Origin: CADEDV01 sp964412375
Lineage (GTDB): Bacteria; Bacteroidota; Bacteroidia; Chitinophagales; Chitinophagaceae
Assembly (NCBI GenBank): GCA_964412375.1
Contig: CAYPOD010000007.1
Location: 60,425 to 124,424 of the forward strand
Length of the DNA: 64,000 nt
Reading direction: 5' to 3'
Below are positions 17,723 to 27,002 of the stretch, in pieces. Positions within the stretch are counted from its first letter, which is position 1; each line of letters begins with the position of its first letter. The notes under the pieces were generated by a model. The model did not search any database, was not told where the DNA came from, and worked only from the letters and a program-made list of their open reading frames with translations. The position numbers were made by a program, and so were the translations under genes.

Positions 17723-19045
17723 ATGACCGTTGCAACACCATACCTGCGATCTTCCGTGAAAACAAAATTCATCGAAAAAATGATCCTGTTACTCTATGTC
17801 CTTTTTTTCTGTAGTCTTTTTTTTTCATGGCGGGCAATCAGCAGCATCAGCGTTGGGTTCTTGCTGATACTATCCATGTTGCATACAAACCCACTATCGT
17901 CTCTAAAAAATCTTGATACAGCAAAAAAGTTTTTCCTGTACGCTTGCCTTCTCTTTTTCCTGGTCCAGTTCATCCCTTTTTCTCCCGGCTGGGGCACTGA
18001 TGAATTCTGGAAAAACATACTGCTGAAATCAGGAGTTATCGTCATTCCTCTTATGGCTTTCTTAACCGCCGGGATAAGTCAGCAGAACAAAAAGTTTCTT
18101 TTGCAAACTTATTGCCTCACTCTTTTCGGCGCCTTGCTCTCTTGTCTTTTCATCGCTCTTAAAACATTTGCTGAAACCAATGACAGCTCCACTTTTTTTT
18201 ATCACAGTCTATTGAGTCCTTTCAATCATCATGCTGTTTATTTTTCCCTATTTACGTTCACAGCCATAATGCTGCTAATGGAAGAAGCCCGCAGCAAAAA
18301 TTACTTTTTCAGACCTGTATTACATTATTCCCTGGCACTTTTCTTTTCACTGGCAGTGTTTCTTCTCTCGTCAAAACAGGTAATAGCTTTTCTAATCGTT
18401 TATACCGGCTATCATCTGCTGACCATTTCAACACTGAAAAAGAATCGCCGGATAATTATTTTAAGCGGTATAATTATCATGCTTGTATTTACCACAGCTC
18501 TGGTAAGCACAAGCAATCCGGTTGGAAATCGTATCCGGGATTTGACAAAAGGCAGCTTCACCTTGCACCGCCAGGAACAATTTCATCCGGGTGTTTATTT
18601 TAATGGCATCCAGTTCCGGTTGCTGCCGGTAAAACTTGTTCCCGGGATACTAACTGAGCAAAATAGCTGGTGGGCAGGAACAGGTTCAGCCCGTGCACAG
18701 CAGTTGCTTGATGAAAAATATCTTTCAATGAATATGTATGCCGGTGACGGCAAGAACGACAAAGGCTACCTGGGGCTCAACACCCACAACCAGTTTCTTG
18801 AATCGTTGCTGAAGCAGGGTATAATTGGCTTGTTTGCTTTCACAATGTTGTTCATAGCCTTTATAAGCACTGGCCGGAAAAATAGCAAAAATGGCTACCT
18901 GTTTGCCTGGCTGATCCTTGGAGCATACTCATTCATTGAATCAATCCTTGAGACGCAATATGGCATTATTCTTTTCGCTTTTTTTCCTGTATTTCTCCCG
19001 GCAGAAAATAAAAAAGCCAACCTTTCAGGGATACAAAGCGATTGA
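17723..19045 (+). CDS. O-antigen ligase/polymerase family membrane protein
   Basis: 440 residues with about eleven membrane helices and a long periplasmic loop near residues 260-370. The loop ends with NTHNQFLESLLKQGIIGL, the HNxFLExLxxxGxxG motif of the Wzy_C/WaaL family, and carries an Arg-rich patch before it (GNRIRDLTKGSFTLHRQEQ). It acts on lipid-linked glycans in the periplasm. It follows the Wzz-type gene with only two bases between, which suggests that this is the partner polymerase. Ligase activity cannot be excluded. Confidence 0.85.
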   Translation: MTVATPYLRSSVKTKFIEKMILLLYVLFFCSLFFSWRAISSISVGFLLILSMLHTNPLSSLKNLDTAKKFFLYACLLFFLVQFIPFSPGWGTDEFWKNILLKSGVIVIPLMAFLTAGISQQNKKFLLQTYCLTLFGALLSCLFIALKTFAETNDSSTFFYHSLLSPFNHHAVYFSLFTFTAIMLLMEEARSKNYFFRPVLHYSLALFFSLAVFLLSSKQVIAFLIVYTGYHLLTISTLKKNRRIIILSGIIIMLVFTTALVSTSNPVGNRIRDLTKGSFTLHRQEQFHPGVYFNGIQFRLLPVKLVPGILTEQNSWWAGTGSARAQQLLDEKYLSMNMYAGDGKNDKGYLGLNTHNQFLESLLKQGIIGLFAFTMLFIAFISTGRKNSKNGYLFAWLILGAYSFIESILETQYGIILFAFFPVFLPAENKKANLSGIQSD

Positions 19046-19101
19046 ATTAAACACGGGGAATTCTATAATCAAAACGGGCAGAACAAGAAGCAAACAATCT
19101 T

Positions 19102-20775
19102 TTGAAGCACTTATTTAAAAATACATGGATCATTCTTACAGCAGCAGAAAGGAAACGCTTTGCTATCCTGGTGGTAATGAGTATTGTTATCAGCGTAGCT
19201 GATATTCTTGCCCTCATTGCACTGCTCTGGATAATTAATTTCTATATTCAGCCGGCTGCGAATATTTCGTTGTTTTTACCCGGATGGCTGGGTCAGAAAG
19301 ATTCTCCCGGTCTGATCAGTTTGTTCCTGGTCCTGTTTGCATTAAAAAACTGGCTGGCTTACCAGGTAGTGAAGCTGCATTATGCTTTTACAGGTGATGT
19401 GGCTGTTCGTATTTCTCAAAATAACCTGCAACAATTTCAACACTCGTCATATCATGACTATGTAAACACCGATTCATCAGCGCTTATCAGGAAAATTGCC
19501 CTGCAGCCCTTTGAGTTTTGTCAGCATATTCTTTCCGGCTGGCAGCAAGTGATCACACAGTTATTGCTTGTTGGTTTTGCTGCATTAGCAATTATTATCT
19601 TCAATCCAAAACTCTTCCTGCTTCTGTTGCTGATACTTGTTCCCCCTGTTACTCTTGTATTTTTCTTTATCCGGAAAAAAATGACAATTACCAAGAAACA
19701 TTTAAGGGAAAACAATGAACGATCCTATCAATATCTTCTTGATGCATTAAAAGGATACATGGAGGGAAACATCTTTCAGCGGAATGACTTTTTTCTTCGA
19801 CGGTTCCTTGTGCGGCGAAAGGCTTTTAGTCAGCATCTCTTTCATTCACTTTCTCTGCAAAATTTTCCGGGCAGAAGCATGGAGGTCTTTGCGGTACTTG
19901 GATTATTCATGCTGATCACTATTTCCAAGTGGCTGGGGTATGAAGACGAGCATTCACTGCTGACCATTGGCGCCTTTATGGCTGCTTCGTATAAGATCAT
20001 TCCCGGAATGGTGAAAATAGTCAACCTGTCCGGGCAAATAAAAGCGTATGAATTCCGCAAAGACGAGCTATCAGCTGAGGTCTCAAAAATTGATGATTCA
20101 TCATTATTCAATGTTGAAAACTCTTCCATTTACTCTGTTCGCTGCAGTAATGTTCATTTCTGCTATAACGGGCAGCCCGTTTTAAAAAATATTTCGTTTG
20201 AAATAAATCGTGGCGAAATGTTGGGCATCAGCGGCCAATCAGGTATTGGCAAGACAACTTTACTTCACTTGTTGATTGGCCTGCTTGAACCTGAAACAGG
20301 AACCATTTCAATCAATAATAAGCCCTGTACGACTGAAGAACGCCGGCTATACTGGCCCGCAATCGCCTATTGCCGGCAGCAGCCCTTTTTTATTTATGAC
20401 AGCATACTGAAAAATATAACACTTGAAGAATCCGGTCATGATGAGAAAAGATTGAAAACAGCAATTGAGGTGGCCGGACTAGACAAAGTGATACAGACAT
20501 TCCCTGAGGGTATAGAAAAAATTGTCACTGAGAATGGGAAAAACATCAGCGGCGGGCAACAACAGCGTATCATGCTGGCAAGAGCATTGTATAAAACCGC
20601 TGACCTGTTACTGCTGGATGAGCCGTTTAATGAACTGGATGAAAATGCAGCATGCTGTATCCTTAAAAAATGCAAGGAGCTGCTAAAAGAAAGGATCATT
20701 ATCCTGGTGACTCACGACAAAAAAATACTTTCTACTTCTGATAAAATCTTGTCACTGGATGAAACAGCCCATTGA
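19102..20775 (+). CDS. ABC exporter, fused permease and ATPase
   Basis: 557 residues. The N-terminal half has a six-helix exporter domain (about 20-300). The C-terminal ATPase has Walker A GQSGIGKTT (about 378), signature ISGGQQQR (about 482), Walker B LLLLDEP (about 503) and a switch His in LVTHDKK. The only start that covers the first helix is TTG at 19102; no ATG is available near it. It may export a polysaccharide, a glycolipid or a small molecule. A Wzx flippase is also in the locus, so a second cargo is likely. The end overlaps the next glycosyltransferase start by 17 bases. Confidence 0.85.
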   Translation: MKHLFKNTWIILTAAERKRFAILVVMSIVISVADILALIALLWIINFYIQPAANISLFLPGWLGQKDSPGLISLFLVLFALKNWLAYQVVKLHYAFTGDVAVRISQNNLQQFQHSSYHDYVNTDSSALIRKIALQPFEFCQHILSGWQQVITQLLLVGFAALAIIIFNPKLFLLLLLILVPPVTLVFFFIRKKMTITKKHLRENNERSYQYLLDALKGYMEGNIFQRNDFFLRRFLVRRKAFSQHLFHSLSLQNFPGRSMEVFAVLGLFMLITISKWLGYEDEHSLLTIGAFMAASYKIIPGMVKIVNLSGQIKAYEFRKDELSAEVSKIDDSSLFNVENSSIYSVRCSNVHFCYNGQPVLKNISFEINRGEMLGISGQSGIGKTTLLHLLIGLLEPETGTISINNKPCTTEERRLYWPAIAYCRQQPFFIYDSILKNITLEESGHDEKRLKTAIEVAGLDKVIQTFPEGIEKIVTENGKNISGGQQQRIMLARALYKTADLLLLDEPFNELDENAACCILKKCKELLKERIIILVTHDKKILSTSDKILSLDETAH

Positions 20776-21898
20776 TACACTAATAATACTGATACCCGGT
20801 TTCCCAAAAGACCATAACGACAGCACCTGTCTGCCTTCGCAACAGGTATTTGTCCGCAGTCTGAAAAAATTGTATCCCCGTCTTCATATTATAGTACTGA
20901 GTTTACAATATCCTTATCACCGGAAGCCTTATCAATGGCATGGTGTTGAGGTGATTCCTTTCTCAGGCAATAACAGGGGCACAGTGCATCGTTTATGGTT
21001 ACGGCAAAAGGTCTATACCTGTTTAAAAAAAATACATCCCAGTCATCATATTATCGGTCTTCTTAGTTTTTGGTATGGTGAATGTGCCTTGACAGGAAAC
21101 AGGTTTGGAAAAAAACATGGGATCAAGCATTATTGCTGGATCAGGGGACAGGATGCAAAAAAAACAAACAAATATCCGGGAAGATTTCAGTTGCCTCCTG
21201 AAGAACTCATTGCGTTGTCAGATTTCCTGCAGGAAGAACTGGAAAGAAATCACGGCATCAAACCCTTTAAAGTAATACCTCCGGGAATAGACACAGACCA
21301 CTTTCCGGAACCGGTACCCAAAAGGGATATTGATCTTTTTGCAGCAGGCTCGCTGATACCATTAAAGGAGTATGCTGTTTTTATTGAAGTGCTCGCAGCA
21401 GTGAAAAAGCATATTCCCTCTGTGAGGGCTGTGCTGGCTGGTGATGGACCACAGCAATCTTTGTTGCAGAAAATGATTGACAGAATGGACCTCGCTGAAA
21501 ACATTATCCTGACAGGAGAGCTTCCACACCCAGAAATACTGCAGCTGATGCAAAAAAGCAAAGTATTGCTGCATCCGTCCTCGTATGAAGGCTTTTCGGG
21601 TGTATGCTTAGAAGCACTGGGTGCAGGTTGTCATGTCATCAGTTTTTGCAAAGCGATGAAACAGGATATTGAACAATGGCATATTGTGAGCAATAAAAAT
21701 GAAATGACGGCAAGAGTCATTGACCTATTAACCAATAAAAACATTTCTTACAAATCAGTCATTCCCTATACAGTCGAAAGCAGTATAGCACAGATGATGA
21801 AATTATTTAATCCTGAGCCAGTAAAGCATTCCCTTACCCAACTTTCGCCAGGCAATGAAATTAAAGGGTCGTTGTTGCCAGGCCTTTCCAAAGTATAG
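20759..21898 (+). CDS. family 4 glycosyltransferase
   Basis: 379 residues, GT-B fold. N terminus MKQPIDTLIILIPGFPKDHND; donor domain from about residue 180 (VIPPGIDTDHFPEP) with AAGSLIPLKEY and the Glu motif HPSSYEGFSGVCLEALGAGC (about 275-295). It overlaps the ABC exporter gene by 17 bases, so it is in the same transcript. Its last 96 bases overlap the 3' end of the convergent family 2 gene, an unusual arrangement in which both C termini look normal. Confidence 0.87.
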   Translation: MKQPIDTLIILIPGFPKDHNDSTCLPSQQVFVRSLKKLYPRLHIIVLSLQYPYHRKPYQWHGVEVIPFSGNNRGTVHRLWLRQKVYTCLKKIHPSHHIIGLLSFWYGECALTGNRFGKKHGIKHYCWIRGQDAKKTNKYPGRFQLPPEELIALSDFLQEELERNHGIKPFKVIPPGIDTDHFPEPVPKRDIDLFAAGSLIPLKEYAVFIEVLAAVKKHIPSVRAVLAGDGPQQSLLQKMIDRMDLAENIILTGELPHPEILQLMQKSKVLLHPSSYEGFSGVCLEALGAGCHVISFCKAMKQDIEQWHIVSNKNEMTARVIDLLTNKNISYKSVIPYTVESSIAQMMKLFNPEPVKHSLTQLSPGNEIKGSLLPGLSKV

Positions 21899-22708
21899 CA
21901 ACGCATCCCGACGGCGATTTGTCCTCAGGTATTTTTCACCAAGCTGAACACAGGCTTTATACATAGCATTCGCAAAAAGAGACCTGGGTAATTTCCTTTT
22001 ATTCGCATTAATAATGCTAATTCCGTCAATACAGCTTCTCTCCCAAGTTGTATGAATATAATTGCTGTCGTGCAGGCGGCGAAAAAATAATGGCTCGTAC
22101 AATATCACCGCATCATAATGCTCAGCAAGGCTTATAATAAATGCTGTATCGGAAAAAGTCATGTCTTCAGTAAATGGGCCAGATACCTGCAGACATTCTT
22201 TTCGCAGTAATAAAGCCTGAACATAATTTGTTATCTCTGCATTAAACAATGCTTCGAAAATGTTACCTGCCCGTAATCCTGAGCGTTGTTGGTAAAAATA
22301 ATGTAAAGGCACACCGGGTTGTCGAAATGTGTAACCACCAGTTAAACAAAATCCACAGCCGGGATATCTGAGCAAAACATCCACCTGCTTTTCCAGTTTT
22401 GTCTCATCCCAAAGATCATCCGAATCCATAAAGGCCAGAAGATCACCTTTGGCCCTTGCTATTCCTGCGTTCTTCAGCTTTCCACCGATGCCGATGCGGC
22501 CGGCTTTGATAAAGCTGATCCTGTTGTCCGCAAGGTTTTCAACCAAACCTTCCGTATTATCTTCCGAACCATCATCCAAAATGATCAGCTCCCAGTTTTT
22601 ATAGGTCTGGCTCCGGATACTCTCAATGGTTTCCATAATAAGTGATGCCCTGTTATAAGTGGGCATGATGATGCTTATCAGCGGGCTGTTATGTATTTCC
22701 TCATTCAT
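21803..22708 (-). CDS. family 2 glycosyltransferase
   Basis: 301 residues from the ATG at 22708 (a TTG four codons earlier is possible). GT-A motifs: SIIMPTYNRAS at the start, ILDDGSEDNT (about 40) and the metal-binding FMDSDDLWDE (about 92), then a C-terminal helical tail typical of GT2. It is soluble. The start overlaps the stop of the upstream family 4 gene by eight bases, so these two are co-translated. The 3' end overlaps the convergent gene by 96 bases. Confidence 0.87.
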   Translation of the reverse strand: MNEEIHNSPLISIIMPTYNRASLIMETIESIRSQTYKNWELIILDDGSEDNTEGLVENLADNRISFIKAGRIGIGGKLKNAGIARAKGDLLAFMDSDDLWDETKLEKQVDVLLRYPGCGFCLTGGYTFRQPGVPLHYFYQQRSGLRAGNIFEALFNAEITNYVQALLLRKECLQVSGPFTEDMTFSDTAFIISLAEHYDAVILYEPLFFRRLHDSNYIHTTWERSCIDGISIINANKRKLPRSLFANAMYKACVQLGEKYLRTNRRRDALLYFGKAWQQRPFNFIAWRKLGKGMLYWLRIK

Positions 22709-23804
22709 TTCTTCTGTCAATGGAATGAATTACTTTCTCGATCTTTCCGGCAATAGCTGAAAAAGAAAGTTCCTGGTCAAAATGTGCTATCACTCTTTGT
22801 CGCTCTTCTTCGGTATTCAAATTGATCGTTTTTAACAGACATTGATACAGTGCTTCATCATCACCCGGCCGATACAAAAACCCGAATTTACCCCTGCCGG
22901 TCATGACCCTGAATGAGGGTATGTCTGTAACCAGCGGAATGCAGCCACAGGACAAAGCCTCGTTAACTGCAATACCCCCGCCTTCGTAATGCGAACCAGA
23001 AATAAAAAAATCAGCATTGTTATACCATTTCCCCAGGTCTTTGTGTTCTGTTTTACCTACCAGCTTTATGTTTGCTGAATCACCTATGAGTTCAGCCACC
23101 TGGCTTTGTAAATGTCCCGATTGAAAGATCATGTATAAAATTGCCTGCGGATTAATAGTTTTAAAACGGTTGAATGCTTTTACCACCGTAACCGGATCTT
23201 TATTTTCATCAAGCCTCCCAACCCATAGAAAAACGGGACTCCCTTCGACACTCATTGGCGGGCCAGGGGCAATTTTCTGGGCAGTACCAAATACAGACGA
23301 TGCCGGCATGACCTCATGTATCTTTTCACGGTGCTTTATGACACCTTGCCTGAACCAGTCTCTCCCTAATTCAAATGAACTAAATAAATATGCATCTGTA
23401 CAGCGGTCGGCTAATTGCTGCAATCTTTTTTTCAAACCCCTGAATGGTTTTTCTGAGCGATGCAACACAATGATCTTTACTTTTCGGCCAACTGTTCTTC
23501 TCAGTTGTATGATCTGCATCGGGAAAATGAAACCATTTACCAGGACTACATCCGGGTTCCACGATTTGATCACTCCATGCATTTTTACAGGGAAACGTGA
23601 TACCGGCTTTTTCAGATCAATAAAATGATACAGTACATTATTCCGGGCCATTTCTCCCTCATAACTGATCCGTTCAATACTCATCACTTCATGACGCTGT
23701 GCCAATGATTCAAGGATACCGGTATAAAAATCTATCCTTTCGAGCCACTGTTGCGGATCGGTGTATTCCGGGGTCTTGCTATAACTGGTGCTGACAATTC
23801 TCAA
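22701..23804 (-). CDS. family 4 glycosyltransferase
   Basis: 367 residues from a TTG at 23804 (MRIVSTSYSKTPEYTDPQQW); the next Met is far inside the acceptor domain. The donor domain has LWVGRLDENKDPVTVVKAF (about 190), a KLVGKTEHKDL segment and ISGSHYEGGGIAVNEALSCGCIPLV with the family Glu pair (about 275-300). It is probably soluble, acting at the inner membrane face. Only 35 bases separate it from the divergent gene at 23840, too little for two full independent promoters without overlap. Confidence 0.85.
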   Translation of the reverse strand: MRIVSTSYSKTPEYTDPQQWLERIDFYTGILESLAQRHEVMSIERISYEGEMARNNVLYHFIDLKKPVSRFPVKMHGVIKSWNPDVVLVNGFIFPMQIIQLRRTVGRKVKIIVLHRSEKPFRGLKKRLQQLADRCTDAYLFSSFELGRDWFRQGVIKHREKIHEVMPASSVFGTAQKIAPGPPMSVEGSPVFLWVGRLDENKDPVTVVKAFNRFKTINPQAILYMIFQSGHLQSQVAELIGDSANIKLVGKTEHKDLGKWYNNADFFISGSHYEGGGIAVNEALSCGCIPLVTDIPSFRVMTGRGKFGFLYRPGDDEALYQCLLKTINLNTEEERQRVIAHFDQELSFSAIAGKIEKVIHSIDRRNE

Positions 23805-23839
23805 TAGAAGTGGCTATTATTTTTTCTTAGTTTTAAGAA

Positions 23840-24799
23840 ATGAAGCATTTTCAACAACTGCTTAACCGCTATAAAGGCCTTGCATTCCCGCAGGAATATC
23901 TTTGCCTGCCATCGGGGTCGTTTGAAAAACCTTTATCCGTGTTTCTAATCCAGCAAGCTGACAGAATCCGAGATATCACGAACCAACATTGTTTTGTTGG
24001 GTATTCTCCCCTTATCATAGCTATCCCATGCGAACCCGGTGATGCCCCGATGCAAGAAAACATTCAGCTTTTGTTTTCACCAAACGAAAATTCTTCTCCA
24101 AAGGATGCCGTTGCCCGGCTGGTCTTGAAAAAAAATAGGGGGCAAAGTGCCGGTGACACTACTATTCACTATTTTGAAGGAACAAAAGGGAGGCATCGCT
24201 TCAATTCTCCTTTTCATCAATTCATCATACAGGCCCATAACAGGCTTTATCATAAAAAACCAGGTAATGTTTACCTGCAGGGAAATTTATACAAGCAGGT
24301 ACAGATCGCTTATGCCGTTCCGAGAAATATTTCACTGATCACTGTAGGACAAAACGGTTTGTTCAATCTTTTTCCCACTGACCTGCACGGTCCGGCAGGA
24401 AAAGAGCATTATATCATCTCGCTGCGACATGAAGGAAAGGCCTGTAGTCAGGTGATGGAAAGCGGAAAACTTTTGCTGAGCCGGGTTGACGCATCACTGT
24501 ATAAAACCGTGTATTCCCTGGGCAAAAATCACATGCAGGAAATGAAAGAAACCGCTCATTACCCTTTTAGCAGTACCCTGTCATCGCTTTACCACCTGCC
24601 CGTACCACAAAGCGCCATTGACAGCCGGGAACTGGAACTGGCCGATTCTTTTGTGCATGGAATACATCGTTTGTTGCTTTTTAAAGTAAGAGGTCAACAG
24701 CGCTATGCTGATGACCATTCATCTCTTTCTCATATTCATGCAGTGCCTGCCACATGGCGGCATAAGAAAGGCCTGGCAGGCAACTATTTACTGCGTTGA
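23840..24799 (+). CDS. flavin-reductase-like (FMN-binding split barrel) protein, tentative
   Basis: 319 residues, no signal peptide or membrane helix. Residues 1-140 match nothing I know. From about 155 the pattern resembles the flavin reductase-like domain: AVPRNISLITVGQNGLFNLFP, then YIISLRHEGKACSQVMESGKLLLSRV, and later LELADSFVHGIHRLLLFKVRG, close in form to the xVxDSxxHGDHxLFxGxV strand of that family. If right, it binds FMN and could reduce flavin or pass electrons. It heads the radical SAM/methyltransferase operon, and such enzymes need a reductant, which makes the reading attractive but not proven. The assignment is by pattern only. Confidence 0.5.
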   Translation: MKHFQQLLNRYKGLAFPQEYLCLPSGSFEKPLSVFLIQQADRIRDITNQHCFVGYSPLIIAIPCEPGDAPMQENIQLLFSPNENSSPKDAVARLVLKKNRGQSAGDTTIHYFEGTKGRHRFNSPFHQFIIQAHNRLYHKKPGNVYLQGNLYKQVQIAYAVPRNISLITVGQNGLFNLFPTDLHGPAGKEHYIISLRHEGKACSQVMESGKLLLSRVDASLYKTVYSLGKNHMQEMKETAHYPFSSTLSSLYHLPVPQSAIDSRELELADSFVHGIHRLLLFKVRGQQRYADDHSSLSHIHAVPATWRHKKGLAGNYLLR

Positions 24800-24840
24800 A
24801 ACGATTAAGAAAAAGGCATGCAATGCAGCCTTTTCAACCC

Positions 24841-26340
24841 ATGAACAAGGTTTTATTATTCAACCCCCGTGCAGCGGAATCCAAAGCCAGGGTTCCTAAC
24901 TCCATTCTATCAATTGCTGCTTCTGTAGAAGGAAAATATGACTATGCCATTGTAGATGGCAACCTTGAAAAAGATCCGCTTAAAGTGTTGCTCAGTTATC
25001 TTGCCACAGGGGAATATGCGGTATTTGGCTGCACTGTAATGCCTGGCCCCCAATTAAAACAGGCCATCCCCATCACCAGGGAGATCAGGAAAATATTTCC
25101 ACATGTAAAAATTGTTTGGGGCGGATATTTTCCTTCCAACCACAGCCAGGTTTGTATCAAATCAGGCTATATTGATTTTATTGTTTATGGCCCCGGCGAT
25201 TATGCTTTCCCCATGCTGATGGAGGCGCTGCAAACAGGTTCCTCTTTTCATAATATCCCCAATTTTATCTTCAAAGAAAACGGAACGGTTGTAAAAACAA
25301 AAAAGGATGAGTTGTATGACCAGGATGCATTGCCACCACTGCCATACGAAAAATTAAGTTCTTTTTACCCGATGAGAAAATACATCGGGAAATCAGTATT
25401 GGGAACAAAAACTTTTGCCTACCACAGCAGTGTGGGTTGCCCCTTCAAATGTGCTTTTTGCGGAGTGGTGCCTATCTATAATGCGAGATGGAGAGGCAGA
25501 TCGGCCATGAAAATATATGAGGACATCAAAGAAGTGAAAGAAAAATACGGTATCAACGCCGTAGAATTTTATGACAGTAATTTTTTTGTGTCGGAGCAAC
25601 GGGTAGTGGAATTTTCAAAGCTGGTGAAGAAAGAAAATATTGTCTGGTGGGGTGAAGGCAGGATAGATACCATTGACAGGTATTCAGATGAAAGCCTGTT
25701 GCTGATGCGGGAAGCTGGCTGCAAAATGATCTTTCACGGTGCCGAAACCGGCAATGATGAAATGCTGAAAAAAATGGACAAAGGCGGCACACAAACCGGT
25801 GAACAGATCAAACGCTTTGCAGCGAGAATGGCAAAGTTCGACATCATTCCTGAATACTCATTTGTGATCGGGACACCGGCCGACACCGAAGAAGAAGTGA
25901 ACAAACAAATTGATTTCGACATTCAGTTCATCCGGGAAATAAAACAGATCAATCCCCGTACTGAGATCATCATTTATGTGTACAGCCCGGTGCCAACAGA
26001 AGGTTCACAGTTATCGTATGATGTGATCAAAGCAGGTTTCCATTTTCCGAAAACACTGGATGAATGGACGCTGCCACAATGGGAAAACTTTGATTTGCAC
26101 CGAAACCCGCTGACTCCCTGGCTAAAACCATACATGATAGACAAGATCAAAAATTTTGAAACCGTATTGAACGGTTATTATCCCACAGTGACGGATACCA
26201 AGCTCACACCTTTCCGCATCAAACTGTTGAAAACACTTTCAGGAATACGTTATAAAAAGAACTGGAACCGGTTTCCCTATGAGATCAAAGCTATGCAACG
26301 ACTCTTTAAATACCGACAACCGGAAATAGAAGGATTTTGA
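24841..26340 (+). CDS. B12-binding-type radical SAM enzyme
   Basis: 499 residues from MNKVLLFNPRAAESK (upstream in-frame starts at 24796 and 24823 exist). The N-terminal Rossmann-like domain (to about 150) has IVWGGYFPSNHSQV and IVYGPGDYAFPML, as in cobalamin-binding radical SAM proteins. The radical SAM core has C200-x3-C204-x2-C207 (VGCPFKCAFCG) for the 4Fe-4S cluster, and later FHGAETGNDEMLKKMDKG, a standard radical SAM strand. There is no signal peptide. Such enzymes often methylate or rearrange unactivated carbons; the substrate is unknown. Its stop overlaps the next start by four bases (TTGA). Confidence 0.9.
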   Translation: MNKVLLFNPRAAESKARVPNSILSIAASVEGKYDYAIVDGNLEKDPLKVLLSYLATGEYAVFGCTVMPGPQLKQAIPITREIRKIFPHVKIVWGGYFPSNHSQVCIKSGYIDFIVYGPGDYAFPMLMEALQTGSSFHNIPNFIFKENGTVVKTKKDELYDQDALPPLPYEKLSSFYPMRKYIGKSVLGTKTFAYHSSVGCPFKCAFCGVVPIYNARWRGRSAMKIYEDIKEVKEKYGINAVEFYDSNFFVSEQRVVEFSKLVKKENIVWWGEGRIDTIDRYSDESLLLMREAGCKMIFHGAETGNDEMLKKMDKGGTQTGEQIKRFAARMAKFDIIPEYSFVIGTPADTEEEVNKQIDFDIQFIREIKQINPRTEIIIYVYSPVPTEGSQLSYDVIKAGFHFPKTLDEWTLPQWENFDLHRNPLTPWLKPYMIDKIKNFETVLNGYYPTVTDTKLTPFRIKLLKTLSGIRYKKNWNRFPYEIKAMQRLFKYRQPEIEGF

Positions 26341-27002
26341 GAACAGTCTTAAAACATATTGTTGCCAATACTTACAAACCCTTGCTGGTAAAATATCTTT
26401 CCAAAACAAGAATTTACCGGCACCAGGATATTTGTATAGAAGTTCCGCCACAGGTTTTTCATCCGGGCTTTTTCTTCAGTACACATTTTTTGCTTCAATA
26501 CATAAGCAAGCTGCAGTTGCAAGGAAAAAAAATGCTGGAGCTAGGCGCAGGTAGCGGACTCATCGCTATGCTGTCTGCCCGAAAAGGCGCTATTGCTTTT
26601 GCTTCGGATATTAACCCTGTTGCCATAGAATTCTTGCACAAGAATAGCCGCATGAACAATATCCCGCTGACCATTATTCAGTCAGATCTTTTTCTAAACA
26701 TTCCGGCACAACAATTTGACCTTATCGCTGTCAACCCGCCATATTATAAGAAAGAACCGGTATCAGTTACGGAGCAGGCCTGGTATTGCGGTGAACAAGG
26801 AGAATATTTCAATCGCCTTTTTGAACAACTACCATCTTTCATTCATAATGACAGCATTATTGTCATGGTGCTTTGCGAAGGATGCGATATGGCCATGATA
26901 AATGGTTTTGCTGCTGACAACGGATTTCAGTTGAAGTTGCAACAAACAAAAAGAAATACACTGGAAAAAGATTTCATTTTCACTGTTGAACGAATAACAT
27001 GA
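26337..27002 (+). CDS. class I SAM-dependent methyltransferase, HemK-like (NPPY motif)
   Basis: 221 residues from a TTG at 26337 that overlaps the previous stop. SAM-binding motif I is KKMLELGAGSGLIAM (about 66-80), the acidic motif is FASDINPVAI, and the catalytic-type motif is NPPYY (about 136), as in HemK/PrmC and other N-methylating enzymes. The N terminus HPGFFFSTHFLLQYI is also HemK-like. The next ATG lies inside motif I, so the TTG start is needed for a full fold. The acceptor is unknown; an amino group is suggested by NPPY. Four-base overlap with the next gene. Confidence 0.85.
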   Translation: MRTVLKHIVANTYKPLLVKYLSKTRIYRHQDICIEVPPQVFHPGFFFSTHFLLQYISKLQLQGKKMLELGAGSGLIAMLSARKGAIAFASDINPVAIEFLHKNSRMNNIPLTIIQSDLFLNIPAQQFDLIAVNPPYYKKEPVSVTEQAWYCGEQGEYFNRLFEQLPSFIHNDSIIVMVLCEGCDMAMINGFAADNGFQLKLQQTKRNTLEKDFIFTVERIT

